Origin: Solirubrobacterales bacterium | GTDB taxonomy: Bacteria; Actinomycetota; Thermoleophilia; Solirubrobacterales; Solirubrobacteraceae | Assembly (NCBI GenBank): GCA_013813955.1 | Contig: JACCQW010000233.1 | Location: 1-18,672 of the forward strand | Direction: 5' to 3' | Length of the DNA stretch: 18,672 bases | Shown here: in pieces, positions 1 to 7,301 of the stretch | How positions within the stretch are numbered: the first letter of the stretch is position 1 | Layout of the letters: each line of letters starts with the position of its first letter | The notes under the pieces: model-generated | What the model saw: the letters and a program-made list of their open reading frames with translations, nothing else | What the model was told of the DNA's origin: nothing | Databases searched by the model: none | Made by a program: the position numbers and the translations under genes

Positions 1-969
1 GACGGGCTCGGCGACGACGTCGACGCGGCCGGCGAGTACCCGTGCGCCTACGACCTGGCCAACGTGGTGTGCGTCGCCGCCAGCGACCGGAACGACCAGC
101 TGGCCTCCTTCTCCAACTACGGGGCCACGCGCGTGGACCTCACAGCGCCAGGGGTGGACATCCTCAGCGACCAGCCGCCGTCGAGCACCGGAGCACCGCG
201 CTACGCGTTCTACAACGGCACCTCGATGGCCACGCCCCACGTCTCCGGCGTGGCCGCGCTCGCGCTCGCGCTCAGTCCGGGCGCGAGCGTCGGCAGGGTC
301 AAGCAGGCGCTGCTCGACGGCACCGTCGCCCGAACATCGCTCTCGGGCAGGACCGTCACCGGCGGGCGCCTTGACGCCCGCCGCGCCCTCGAGCTGCTCT
401 CGGACGCGCCGCCGGCCGCACCGGCGTCCTCGACGGATCCGTCGACGACGAGTCCCGCTCCGACCACGACGAGTCCCACTCCGACCACTACGAGTCCCGC
501 TCCGACCACTACCACCGAGCCGCCACCGCCGCCCGCGGGTCCCGAGCCGACCGCCGCGCCGACGGTGCAGTCCCCGGTGCCCCGTGACACAGCGGCCCCG
601 GTGGCCTCGCTGCTGCTGGGCGCGCGCCACCGCGTCCGGACCGTGCGTCGCCTCGGTCTGCGAACGCGTGCGACCTGCCTCGAGGCGTGCACCGCGACCG
701 CGGTGCTGAGCCTGTCGCCGCGTAACGCGAAGCGGGCGCGAGTGGGCTCCAGGCTGCGGACGGTGACGATCGGGCGTGGCCGTCGGCGCCTGCTGAGCAC
801 GGCATCGACCATGCTCACGGTCCGGCTCACGAGCACCGCCGGCCGTGCGCTGAAGCGCCTCGCCCGACCGGTCCGGGCGACGCTCGCGGTCACCTTCGTC
901 GACGCGGCCGGCAACCGGCGCACGCTGCGCAAGTCCGTCACCCTGGTGGGGGGCGCAGGGCGGCGATGA
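1..969 (+). CDS. Subtilisin-like serine protease (S8), C-terminal part, 5' truncated
   Basis: The open frame enters from the left edge, so only the last 322 residues are visible. The block GTSMATPHVSGVAALAL carries the S8 nucleophile Ser (codon 223-225, visible residue 75). It is preceded by the family-typical stretches VCVAAS, SFSNYG and DLTAPGVDI. The catalytic Asp and His must lie outside the window. After the protease domain (visible residues 1 to about 135) comes a Thr/Pro/Ser linker, coded at about 436-585 and containing three 21-bp tandem repeats. The last 120 residues are Arg-rich and beta-prone. The protein is very probably secreted, with the linker spacing the catalytic domain from the tail. 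The S8 assignment is secure; the substrate and the role of the tail are unknown. A signal peptide cannot be seen because the 5' end is missing. Confidence 0.93.
   Translation, partial: DGLGDDVDAAGEYPCAYDLANVVCVAASDRNDQLASFSNYGATRVDLTAPGVDILSDQPPSSTGAPRYAFYNGTSMATPHVSGVAALALALSPGASVGRVKQALLDGTVARTSLSGRTVTGGRLDARRALELLSDAPPAAPASSTDPSTTSPAPTTTSPTPTTTSPAPTTTTEPPPPPAGPEPTAAPTVQSPVPRDTAAPVASLLLGARHRVRTVRRLGLRTRATCLEACTATAVLSLSPRNAKRARVGSRLRTVTIGRGRRRLLSTASTMLTVRLTSTAGRALKRLARPVRATLAVTFVDAAGNRRTLRKSVTLVGGAGRR
448..510 (+). repeat. Three tandem 21-bp repeats coding the Thr/Pro linker
   Basis: Units at 448-468, 469-489 and 490-510 differ only at a few bases. They encode T-S-P-(A/T)-P-T-T. They lie in frame inside the protease gene and make an extended linker. 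Repeat number could vary between strains, which is inference. Confidence 0.85.
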
Positions 970-1144
970 TCCGCCGCGCGTCTTCTCCGCTCTGGGCAGC
1001 GATCTGAGGGAAGCCGCAAGCAGCTGCGCTGGGGCGGGTGCCCAGGGCGAGCCATCGTCGCCGCGGTCGTCGAGCCGGGCGGCGGCGCACCGCGCGGCGC
1101 ACCCGTCTACCGTTCCCGCTCCCAGCAGCAAGCGGAGGAGACTG
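970..1144. other. Intergenic region before the beta-helix gene
   Basis: This is 175 bp between the protease stop and the beta-helix start. It holds the ribosome binding site at 1134-1140 and a short direct repeat of GGCGCACC just upstream. I see no convincing promoter hexamers, no RNA gene and no hairpin with a T-tract. Confidence 0.5.
1134..1140 (+). promoter_or_regulatory. Ribosome binding site of the beta-helix gene
   Basis: GGAGGAG ends 4 bases before the ATG at 1145. It is the strongest Shine-Dalgarno sequence near the start and fixes the start codon. Confidence 0.8.
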
Positions 1145-3223
1145 ATGGCGAGGGCACGCGGCAACCGGTGGAAGGCGGCACTAGGCGCGACGGCGATCGG
1201 CCTGGTCGTGCCCGGAGCGGCGCTCGCTCATCTCGAGCGTCCGTCGTACTGGCCCGATCCGGCGCCGGACGCCTCGATCACGCCGGCGGCGGGTGGCGGC
1301 GTGCCGGCCGCGCGCTCGCTGAGCTCTGCGGTGACGAAGCGCCGCTCCGCGAGGGGCTCGGGGCGGGTACGCGTCGTCTGCGACGGGGCGAACCGCAAGC
1401 GCTCCTTCCAGCTCGCCAAGGCGTCGATCCGCCAGGCGCGCACGCAGGGCTTCCGCGTCCGCCCGAGCCAGCCGGAAGTCCGCTACAGCGCGAAGAAGGC
1501 CCGCCAGATGCTGAGCATCAACCGGCGTCTGCACGGCAGGTGCCGCTTCAACTCCGTCCAGAAGGCCGTCGACGCCTCCGGCAACAACGACCGGATCGTG
1601 ATCATGCCCGGCCGCTACCTCGAGCCGGAGTCGCGGCGCCAGCCCAAGAACGACCCGCGGTGCAGCCCGGGGCTGCTGCAGAAGGACGCGAGCGGCGATC
1701 CCACGCCGAGCTATGAGTACCAGGTCACCTGCCCCCACGACCAGAACCTCGTCTACGTCGCGGGCCGAGCCGTGGTCGGCAAGCCGCTGGCCGAGCCGCG
1801 CGCGGATCGCCAGGGAATCCCCGAGCAGGAGCTCGGGCCGTGCGTGCGCTGCAACCTGCAGATCGAGGGCAGCGGGCCCAAGGCCGAGGACGTCATCATC
1901 GACGCCGGCGACAAGTACGAGGGCGAGGGCCCGGAGGCCAAGCCGCTCGACCACGCCAAGGACGTGGTCATGCGCGTGGACCGCGGCGACGGCTTCGTCG
2001 GGCGCAACTTCCTCATGCGCGGCGCCCGCGAGCACGGGTTCTACACGGAGGAGACCGACGGCGTCCTGCTGGACCGCACCAAGTTCTTCTGGAATGCCGA
2101 CTACGGCCACCTGGCCTTCACCAGCGATCACCAGCTGGTCAAGAACTGCGATGGCATGGGCGCCGGCGACGCCGTGATCTACCCGGGCGGGACCCCGGAG
2201 ACGGGATCGCAGGCGACCGGCTTCTACCCCGATGCCCCGCGCAAGAACACGGTGATCACCAAGTGCGACATGCGCAACTCGGCGCTCGGCTACTCGGGCT
2301 CGATGGGCAACGCCGTGCGCATCACCGACAACCACATCTACGGCAACACGACGGGCATCGCGAGCGACACCCTGTCCTCGGCCGGCCATCCCGGCTTCCC
2401 GGCCGACAGCGCGGAGGTCGACCACAACTTCATCTACGCCAACAACTTCAACACCTACGACAAGGCGTCGCCGGTCAAGCCGCTGGTCACCGTGCCGATC
2501 GGCACCGGGATCGTCTACGCGGGCATGAACGACGCCCGCATCCACGACAACTGGTTCTTTGACAACTGGCGCTTCGCCACGATGCTGTTCGCCGTGCCCG
2601 ACGCGCTGACGAACTTCGGCGGGCCGGAGGGCGCGGTCTTTCCGGGCGTCTCGTGCGCCGGCGCACCCGAGATCCCGTTGTCGACCTCCTGCGGCAACCA
2701 CCAGTTCGACAACCGCATGGGGAAGGCTCCGCCGGGCTTTGAGTATCCCGAGCCGCTGGAGCGCTACGGCGTGCCGCACGGCGAGGCCGACCGGTCGACG
2801 CTGCCCAACGGCACCGACTTCTGGTGGGACGAGTTCCTCTCCAACCGCGCGAACTGCTGGTATGACAACGTCGGCCCGGGCGGCACGCCGGCGAGCATCA
2901 CGGGCCCCGGCGACGCCGGTCGCGCGCCCGGCCTGCCGCCCAACCTGCTGCCCGACTGCGGCGGCGGCGAGAACGAGGGCCTGAGCATCGGCAATGGTGA
3001 TGTCGCCAAGGAGCAGTACCTGATCAACTGCTCCGAAGGGCCGAGCGCCGCCACCGGGCCGCTTGACTGCGACTGGTACACCCCCCCGGCGCGGCCGGGC
3101 AGCGCCAGCGCCGCGGCCCGCAGCCGTGAGGTCGCGGTCGCATCGCAGCAGTTCGCGCGCAGCGCGGAGGGCCGGCGTCTTCGCCAGCGGATGGAAGCGC
3201 TGGTAGCGGGCGCGGGCGGCTAG
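1145..3223 (+). CDS. Secreted right-handed parallel beta-helix protein
   Basis: This 692-residue protein begins with a Sec signal peptide (basic RARGNRWK, hydrophobic core, AALA before His29). A low-complexity Arg/Ser region follows. From about residue 130 the stretch RCRFNSVQKAVDASGNNDRIVIMPGRY matches in style the cap and first coil of pectate-lyase-like beta-helix proteins (shown here only as a label: FNSVQKAVDA and IVIMPGRY). Residues of about 200-480 show repeated short strands with Asn and Gly turns, such as VVMRVDR, GFVGRNFLMRGA, ITDNHIYGNTTGI and EVDHNFIYANN. This fold usually binds or cleaves polysaccharide, but I see no set of catalytic residues I can name. The C-terminal 60 residues look helical. 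The start is fixed by a strong ribosome binding site. A small lipoprotein follows after 3 bp. Alternatives are a non-enzymatic surface structural or binding protein. Confidence 0.82.
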   Translation: MARARGNRWKAALGATAIGLVVPGAALAHLERPSYWPDPAPDASITPAAGGGVPAARSLSSAVTKRRSARGSGRVRVVCDGANRKRSFQLAKASIRQARTQGFRVRPSQPEVRYSAKKARQMLSINRRLHGRCRFNSVQKAVDASGNNDRIVIMPGRYLEPESRRQPKNDPRCSPGLLQKDASGDPTPSYEYQVTCPHDQNLVYVAGRAVVGKPLAEPRADRQGIPEQELGPCVRCNLQIEGSGPKAEDVIIDAGDKYEGEGPEAKPLDHAKDVVMRVDRGDGFVGRNFLMRGAREHGFYTEETDGVLLDRTKFFWNADYGHLAFTSDHQLVKNCDGMGAGDAVIYPGGTPETGSQATGFYPDAPRKNTVITKCDMRNSALGYSGSMGNAVRITDNHIYGNTTGIASDTLSSAGHPGFPADSAEVDHNFIYANNFNTYDKASPVKPLVTVPIGTGIVYAGMNDARIHDNWFFDNWRFATMLFAVPDALTNFGGPEGAVFPGVSCAGAPEIPLSTSCGNHQFDNRMGKAPPGFEYPEPLERYGVPHGEADRSTLPNGTDFWWDEFLSNRANCWYDNVGPGGTPASITGPGDAGRAPGLPPNLLPDCGGGENEGLSIGNGDVAKEQYLINCSEGPSAATGPLDCDWYTPPARPGSASAAARSREVAVASQQFARSAEGRRLRQRMEALVAGAGG

Positions 3224-3226
3224 CCG

Positions 3227-3598
3227 ATGGCGCGCGGCGTGGCGGCGATGACCGCGCTGCTCGCGGTGGCCGCCTTGGCGGGCTGTGGCGCGGACGACGC
3301 GCAACGGTCCCAGGCGCCGTCCGCCGTGCAGCCGGTCGGCGACGTGAGCGGTGGCTCCGTGACCCAGTTCGCCGACTGCGGCGACTGGCGCGCGGGCACG
3401 AGGGCCGAGCGCTTCGCGACGATCGAGGTGCTCCGCGGCCAGCTCACGCCGCAGCGTTCGCAGAGCGCCGCGTCGCCGCTCGCCGACGAGCGCGCGTACG
3501 AGGTCTTCCAGAAGGCGTGTTCACCCGACTACGCCGAGAGCCTGCGGCTCTACAAGCTCTACGTGCGCGTCCAGGGCTTCTCGCCGCTGAGCCGGTAG
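3227..3598 (+). CDS. Small lipoprotein of unknown function
   Basis: This 123-residue protein has a short signal sequence ending in a lipobox, Leu17-Ala-Gly-Cys20, so it should be lipid-anchored at Cys20. The mature part has about 104 residues and no family I recognise. It contains two further Cys (in FADCGDW and QKACSPDY) that could form a disulfide. The gene starts 3 bp after the stop of the beta-helix gene, which implies co-transcription and probably translational coupling. Its partner is most likely the beta-helix protein, which is inference from position. Its stop codon lies in the loop of a perfect hairpin shared with the convergent dipeptidase gene. Confidence 0.8.
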   Translation: MARGVAAMTALLAVAALAGCGADDAQRSQAPSAVQPVGDVSGGSVTQFADCGDWRAGTRAERFATIEVLRGQLTPQRSQSAASPLADERAYEVFQKACSPDYAESLRLYKLYVRVQGFSPLSR

Positions 3599-3608
3599 CG
3601 GCTCAGCG
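3585..3608. terminator. Perfect 10-bp hairpin across both convergent stop codons
   Basis: CGCTGAGCCG (3585-3594) and CGGCTCAGCG (3599-3608) are perfect reverse complements around the loop GTAG. The loop holds the TAG stop of the lipoprotein gene, and the right arm holds the TGA stop of the M19 gene on the other strand. No T-tract follows on either side. It may act as a two-way 3'-end element; termination itself is inferred. Confidence 0.6.
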
Positions 3609-6110
3609 CAGCCGGGCCAGTCGCAGCGCCGTTCGCAGCCGCTTCGGCGAGGACGCCGTCGCGCGCGAAACCACGGCCGTGAACGTGACGCGCCCCCGCC
3701 GAACGCCGTAGACGACCCGGTTGGTCCCCGAGCGGGCGCGCCTGATCCGGAGGTTCGAGCCCAGCCGCCGCGTCCGCCCGGACAGCAGCGACGCGCGCGA
3801 GCCCGCCCCGACGGACGCGTAGCGATGCAGGCGCGCGGTGCTGGCGACGAGGTCGACGCGACCCCCCTTTGTGAGCACCGCCTTGACCGTCCCGCCGCGC
3901 TTCCCGGCCGCGCACCACGTCCACACCCGGCCGGGACGGCTCGCGGGCTGGCCGGCGGTCCACAGTAGTCGTTGCGCCCTCGTCCCGATGCGGATCTCGC
4001 CGAGGCCGCCCGGGATGAAGCGGCGCTGCGCGGCGCGGCACTCGGGGCCGCGAACGCCCTGCGCGCGCTCCCACATCTGCAGGTACGCCTCGGCGCCGTT
4101 GAGCAGGTCCCGGGCGACCTCGCCACCGCCGACGTTGCGGACGTCCTCGATCAGGTCGGGGTACAGGCCGAAGTGCGCGGTGCCGTCCTTGGTGAGGTCC
4201 CAGGTCCGCGTCCCCGTGCGATTGCGATCGACCGTCGTGCTGCCGTCCAGCGAACGGAACGGGTACGCGATCGGGTTCTTGTCGTTGCCCGGGCGCGGGC
4301 CGCCCTGCGCGGCGAAGCCGTTCATGTCCGTCGACCAGCCTGTGCCGTACAGATACCGCGGGTTGCGGTACGCCTTGAGGTCGTTCCACTGAGCCAGGAA
4401 CCTCGCGACGGTCTTCTCGGCCGGGGTCACCACCCCGCCCAGGCGGAGGATCCGCCGGTAGGAGTCGGGCGTGCTCCAGCTGTGCGAGGAGAGCACGCCG
4501 CCGTAGTCCTGCGCCTCGATGATCGACAGCGCCTGGTCGCGGGCCTTCACGCTCATATGGTCGGGATCGAAGAGCATCTTCTTCTGCATCATGCGCCGGA
4601 CGAGGTAGGCGCCGAGGTCGGTCAGCCCGTACTGGTTGCAGTGCGGGGCAGGCGGATACACCGGTGCCGCTCCCGGCGGGAGGAAGCGCCCGAGAATCGC
4701 GCCGACGAGCTCGTCGCGGCCGCCGCCGGGCGCGTTCGTGATCTGCGGCTCGTCGTGGTCCGAGTCGGCGGTCGGCCCGAGGCACGTCGCCATCGCCCAG
4801 AAGTGCCCGGTGTCCTGCTTGTTGGCGGCGTTAACGGCGATGCCGGTCTCACCGGCGTCGCCCGCCACGCCGGTGAGGCCGTTGTCGAGCTTGTTGACCA
4901 CCTCCATCTGGCGGATGCCCATCGCGTGGACCTCCTCGAGCTGCCGGTCGATCGTCGCCCTGTCGCACTGCGGCTTGTAGTTGACCTCGCCGCAGTCGAA
5001 GAGCTTCGAGGTCTCGATGCCGAGTACGAGCGCGAGCTTGCCGTCGTTGATCACCTCGCGCGCCTCGAACGGGTCGCGCACGATGCGCAGCCAGCCTTTC
5101 CCGGGACCGCCGTTCTGGGCATCGATGTACTCGACGAGCTCGCCGATCCGCGTGCGCTGCAGGCGGACGTTGTCCATCTCGTTGCACGGGTTGCGCTTGA
5201 ACGGATACACCTCGCACAGCACCTCGTTGTCGACGAGGAGGTTCGTCCACAGCCGCAGGCCTCCGCGCCACGCCCGCTCGAGCCACTTGTAGTAGACCTG
5301 CTCGTGCGTGTACGTGCGGTGATGCGGCCAGCCGGTGAACGAGGGCCAGCCGTCGGTGTTGTGCCCCTGCGCCGGGTTGCCGGAGGCCTGTGTGTTCTCG
5401 AGCACCGCGATCTGGCCGCCCGGGCCGTGGTCCGGGCAGTCCAACAGCGCGACGGTGATCCCGAGCGGGTGCCACGGCCGCCCGCAGTGCACCGACCCGC
5501 CGAGGAACTCGAACGCCATCCCGTGCAGGTGCGTCTCGATGAGCCCCTTCGTCTCGCCGTAGGAGGTCGGCCCCCGGTAGGGCGTTCCGGTCACGTTGAC
5601 CTCCGCCTCGGGAAACGCCGCGCAGCGATCGGTCGCCACGAACTCGAACGGCGACGCCGATGGTCCGCTGGTGAGGGCGCCCGCGGCGTCGACGCCGAGC
5701 CTGCGGCCGTCCGTTACCGCCGTCAGCTCGAACGTGTCGCCGGACGCCTCGTCGAGGCGCCACTCGCCGGAGGCGGCGGGAGCAGCGGTGACGCCCGCCA
5801 GGCCGCTGCGGGCGATCGTGCCGAGGCCCTCGCCCGCCGCCAGGAACGACCCGTCGCGAGCCATGAGCAGGTAGCGGCCGAGCGCGGTGGCCTGCATGCG
5901 AAACCCCTCCGCGTCCGCGCTGGCCGACGCCGCCCGCCAGCCCGCGCCGCTCTTGACGACGAAGCGCTCCGCGGAGGCCGAGCGCAGCGCGTAGCACCCG
6001 TTCGCGAGCGCGAAGCGATCGACCGCGCCGGCCGCCGGTCCCGGCAGCCCGAGAGCGAGCACGGCAAGACCGGCGACGAGCAGCGCTGCGCGGGCGCAGA
6101 GGGCGACCAT
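3603..6110 (-). CDS. Large secreted M19-type (renal dipeptidase-like) metallohydrolase
   Basis: This 835-residue protein is about twice the usual size of an M19 enzyme. Residues 1 to about 28 are a Sec signal peptide. Residues of about 30-150 look like a beta-trefoil or fascin-like module (FALANGCYALRS, GRYLLMARDGSFL, DGRRLGVDAAG). The catalytic barrel follows. Candidate metal ligands by comparison with renal dipeptidase are His194 and His196 (THLHG), Glu366 (LGIETS), His518 (DPDHMS), His543 (SSHSWS) and Asp595 (STDMNG). A YPDLI motif near the C-terminal end of the barrel also matches that family. Family members have His-x-Asp at the first site; here it is His-x-His. The last 100 residues are Arg-rich and beta-prone. 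M19 enzymes hydrolyse dipeptides and some beta-lactams; the substrate here is unknown. No clear Shine-Dalgarno is seen before the ATG, and the gene may be read from the operon upstream. Confidence 0.82.
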   Translation of the reverse strand: MVALCARAALLVAGLAVLALGLPGPAAGAVDRFALANGCYALRSASAERFVVKSGAGWRAASASADAEGFRMQATALGRYLLMARDGSFLAAGEGLGTIARSGLAGVTAAPAASGEWRLDEASGDTFELTAVTDGRRLGVDAAGALTSGPSASPFEFVATDRCAAFPEAEVNVTGTPYRGPTSYGETKGLIETHLHGMAFEFLGGSVHCGRPWHPLGITVALLDCPDHGPGGQIAVLENTQASGNPAQGHNTDGWPSFTGWPHHRTYTHEQVYYKWLERAWRGGLRLWTNLLVDNEVLCEVYPFKRNPCNEMDNVRLQRTRIGELVEYIDAQNGGPGKGWLRIVRDPFEAREVINDGKLALVLGIETSKLFDCGEVNYKPQCDRATIDRQLEEVHAMGIRQMEVVNKLDNGLTGVAGDAGETGIAVNAANKQDTGHFWAMATCLGPTADSDHDEPQITNAPGGGRDELVGAILGRFLPPGAAPVYPPAPHCNQYGLTDLGAYLVRRMMQKKMLFDPDHMSVKARDQALSIIEAQDYGGVLSSHSWSTPDSYRRILRLGGVVTPAEKTVARFLAQWNDLKAYRNPRYLYGTGWSTDMNGFAAQGGPRPGNDKNPIAYPFRSLDGSTTVDRNRTGTRTWDLTKDGTAHFGLYPDLIEDVRNVGGGEVARDLLNGAEAYLQMWERAQGVRGPECRAAQRRFIPGGLGEIRIGTRAQRLLWTAGQPASRPGRVWTWCAAGKRGGTVKAVLTKGGRVDLVASTARLHRYASVGAGSRASLLSGRTRRLGSNLRIRRARSGTNRVVYGVRRGRVTFTAVVSRATASSPKRLRTALRLARLR

Positions 6111-6170
6111 CCGGGGGGTTGTAGCAGTCGGGGCCGGGTGAGGGTCCCGGATGGATCGTCCCGTCGCGGC

Positions 6171-7253
6171 TCAGTGCGACCGCACCGGCGGGCGTCCGCG
6201 GGCCACGTCGAAGCCCGTGAGCGAGCGCGCGAGCGCCAGCGCGGCCACGGCGATGACCACGCCGGCGATGTCGTCGACGACGTAGTGCCAGCCCAGGTAG
6301 ATCGTCGAGACGGCCGACGCCGCGACGAGCGCCCACAGGGCGATCCGCAAGGACCGCGCCAGGCCCAGCAGGTGAGCCGCCATCGCGGCCGTGACGAGCA
6401 TCGAGACGTGCAGCGAGGCGAAGGCCGCGATGGTCTGTGCCGTGCCGGCCACCCCGGGGTCGCTGAGGAACTCGATCCGCTTGTCGAGCAGCAGGTCCTG
6501 CAGGTCCGAGACGCCGGAGCTGGGCAGGTGGGCGAACTCGGCCGGCGTCACGTAGACCGGGCCCAGCGACGGCAGCAGCAGGTAGCTCGCGGCGCCCAGC
6601 GGCCAGTTGAGCGACAGGGCCGTGGTGAAGAACATCCCGCCGCGCAGGTTGCGCGAGAACACCAGCGCGAGGGCCAGCGAGATCGGCACGAAGACGATGT
6701 AGAACAGGTAGACGAGCGACAGGACCTGCGTCTGCACCCCCGCGCCCAGCGCCGAGTGCAGAAGCTCGTAGGGGTCGTGCCCGGCGAACAGGATGCGATC
6801 GACGTCGGCCAGCTCGCGGTCGAAGAGGTCGCCCGGCCGCAGCAGGGGCACCATGCTCTTGATGTTGCGGTAGGCCAGGTAGGAGACGTAGAAGCTGACC
6901 AGCGCGCTGGCGACCGCCAGGCCCCGGTACCAGTGCCAGCGTTCGCGGCGCACGGCGCGCATCGCTTCGAGCGACGGTCTACTCGTCCCCGCCCGGTGGC
7001 CCGCGCGCACCGCGATGTCGACGAGGACCATCAGGCCCACCGCGAACCCGACGAGGATCAGATACTTCGCGGCGACGTGGTCCGGATCACGGAACGGCAC
7101 GGCAGCCATCTGCGTCGCGACGAGCGCCGCGACGAGCGTGACGAGCGCGACCAGCGGGCCGGCCGCGACGCTGCGCCGCGAGGGCACCTCCGGGGCGCCG
7201 GCGTCCAGCCCGGAGCGCAGGCCCTGTTCACCGGATAGCAACACGACGGGCAT
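6171..7253 (-). CDS. PAP2-superfamily integral membrane phosphatase/phosphotransferase (Aur1-like)
   Basis: This 360-residue protein has about six to eight hydrophobic segments (roughly residues 31-52, 64-83, 110-128, 171-203, 208-235 and a cluster at 276-345). The PAP2 active-site signatures are present near the C terminus. They are His282 in ASLHVSM and His323 followed by Asp327 in YLGWHYVVDD. The GWHY-D form is typical of the PAP2_3 (inositol phosphorylceramide synthase/Aur1-like) group, which moves or removes phosphate head groups on lipids at the outer face of the membrane. The gene lies 48 bp after the trypsin-like gene and 60 bp before the M19 gene on the same strand, so the block may be one transcript. 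The ribosome binding site is weak (GGCAAG adjoining the ATG). The exact lipid substrate cannot be read from the sequence. Confidence 0.85.
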   Translation of the reverse strand: MPVVLLSGEQGLRSGLDAGAPEVPSRRSVAAGPLVALVTLVAALVATQMAAVPFRDPDHVAAKYLILVGFAVGLMVLVDIAVRAGHRAGTSRPSLEAMRAVRRERWHWYRGLAVASALVSFYVSYLAYRNIKSMVPLLRPGDLFDRELADVDRILFAGHDPYELLHSALGAGVQTQVLSLVYLFYIVFVPISLALALVFSRNLRGGMFFTTALSLNWPLGAASYLLLPSLGPVYVTPAEFAHLPSSGVSDLQDLLLDKRIEFLSDPGVAGTAQTIAAFASLHVSMLVTAAMAAHLLGLARSLRIALWALVAASAVSTIYLGWHYVVDDIAGVVIAVAALALARSLTGFDVARGRPPVRSH

Positions 7254-7301
7254 CTTGCCAATCGAGGCGGGCGGTCGAGTACTGGCGCGGCCGGCCGACC
7301 C

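Noticed and set aside
1181..3304. A long minus-strand open frame opposite the beta-helix gene
   Set aside because: It is Arg/Val/Ala-rich shadow translation. The plus strand has a signal peptide, a good ribosome binding site and a fold signature.
7100..7170. Short GACGAGCG direct repeats
   Set aside because: They lie in a membrane-segment coding region of the PAP2 gene and reflect repeated Ala/Val/Leu codons.
3972..7238. A very long plus-strand open frame opposite the M19 and PAP2 genes
   Set aside because: Its translation is Arg/Val/Asp-rich with no domain and no signal. The minus-strand genes have clear family motifs. Long antisense frames are expected at this GC content.
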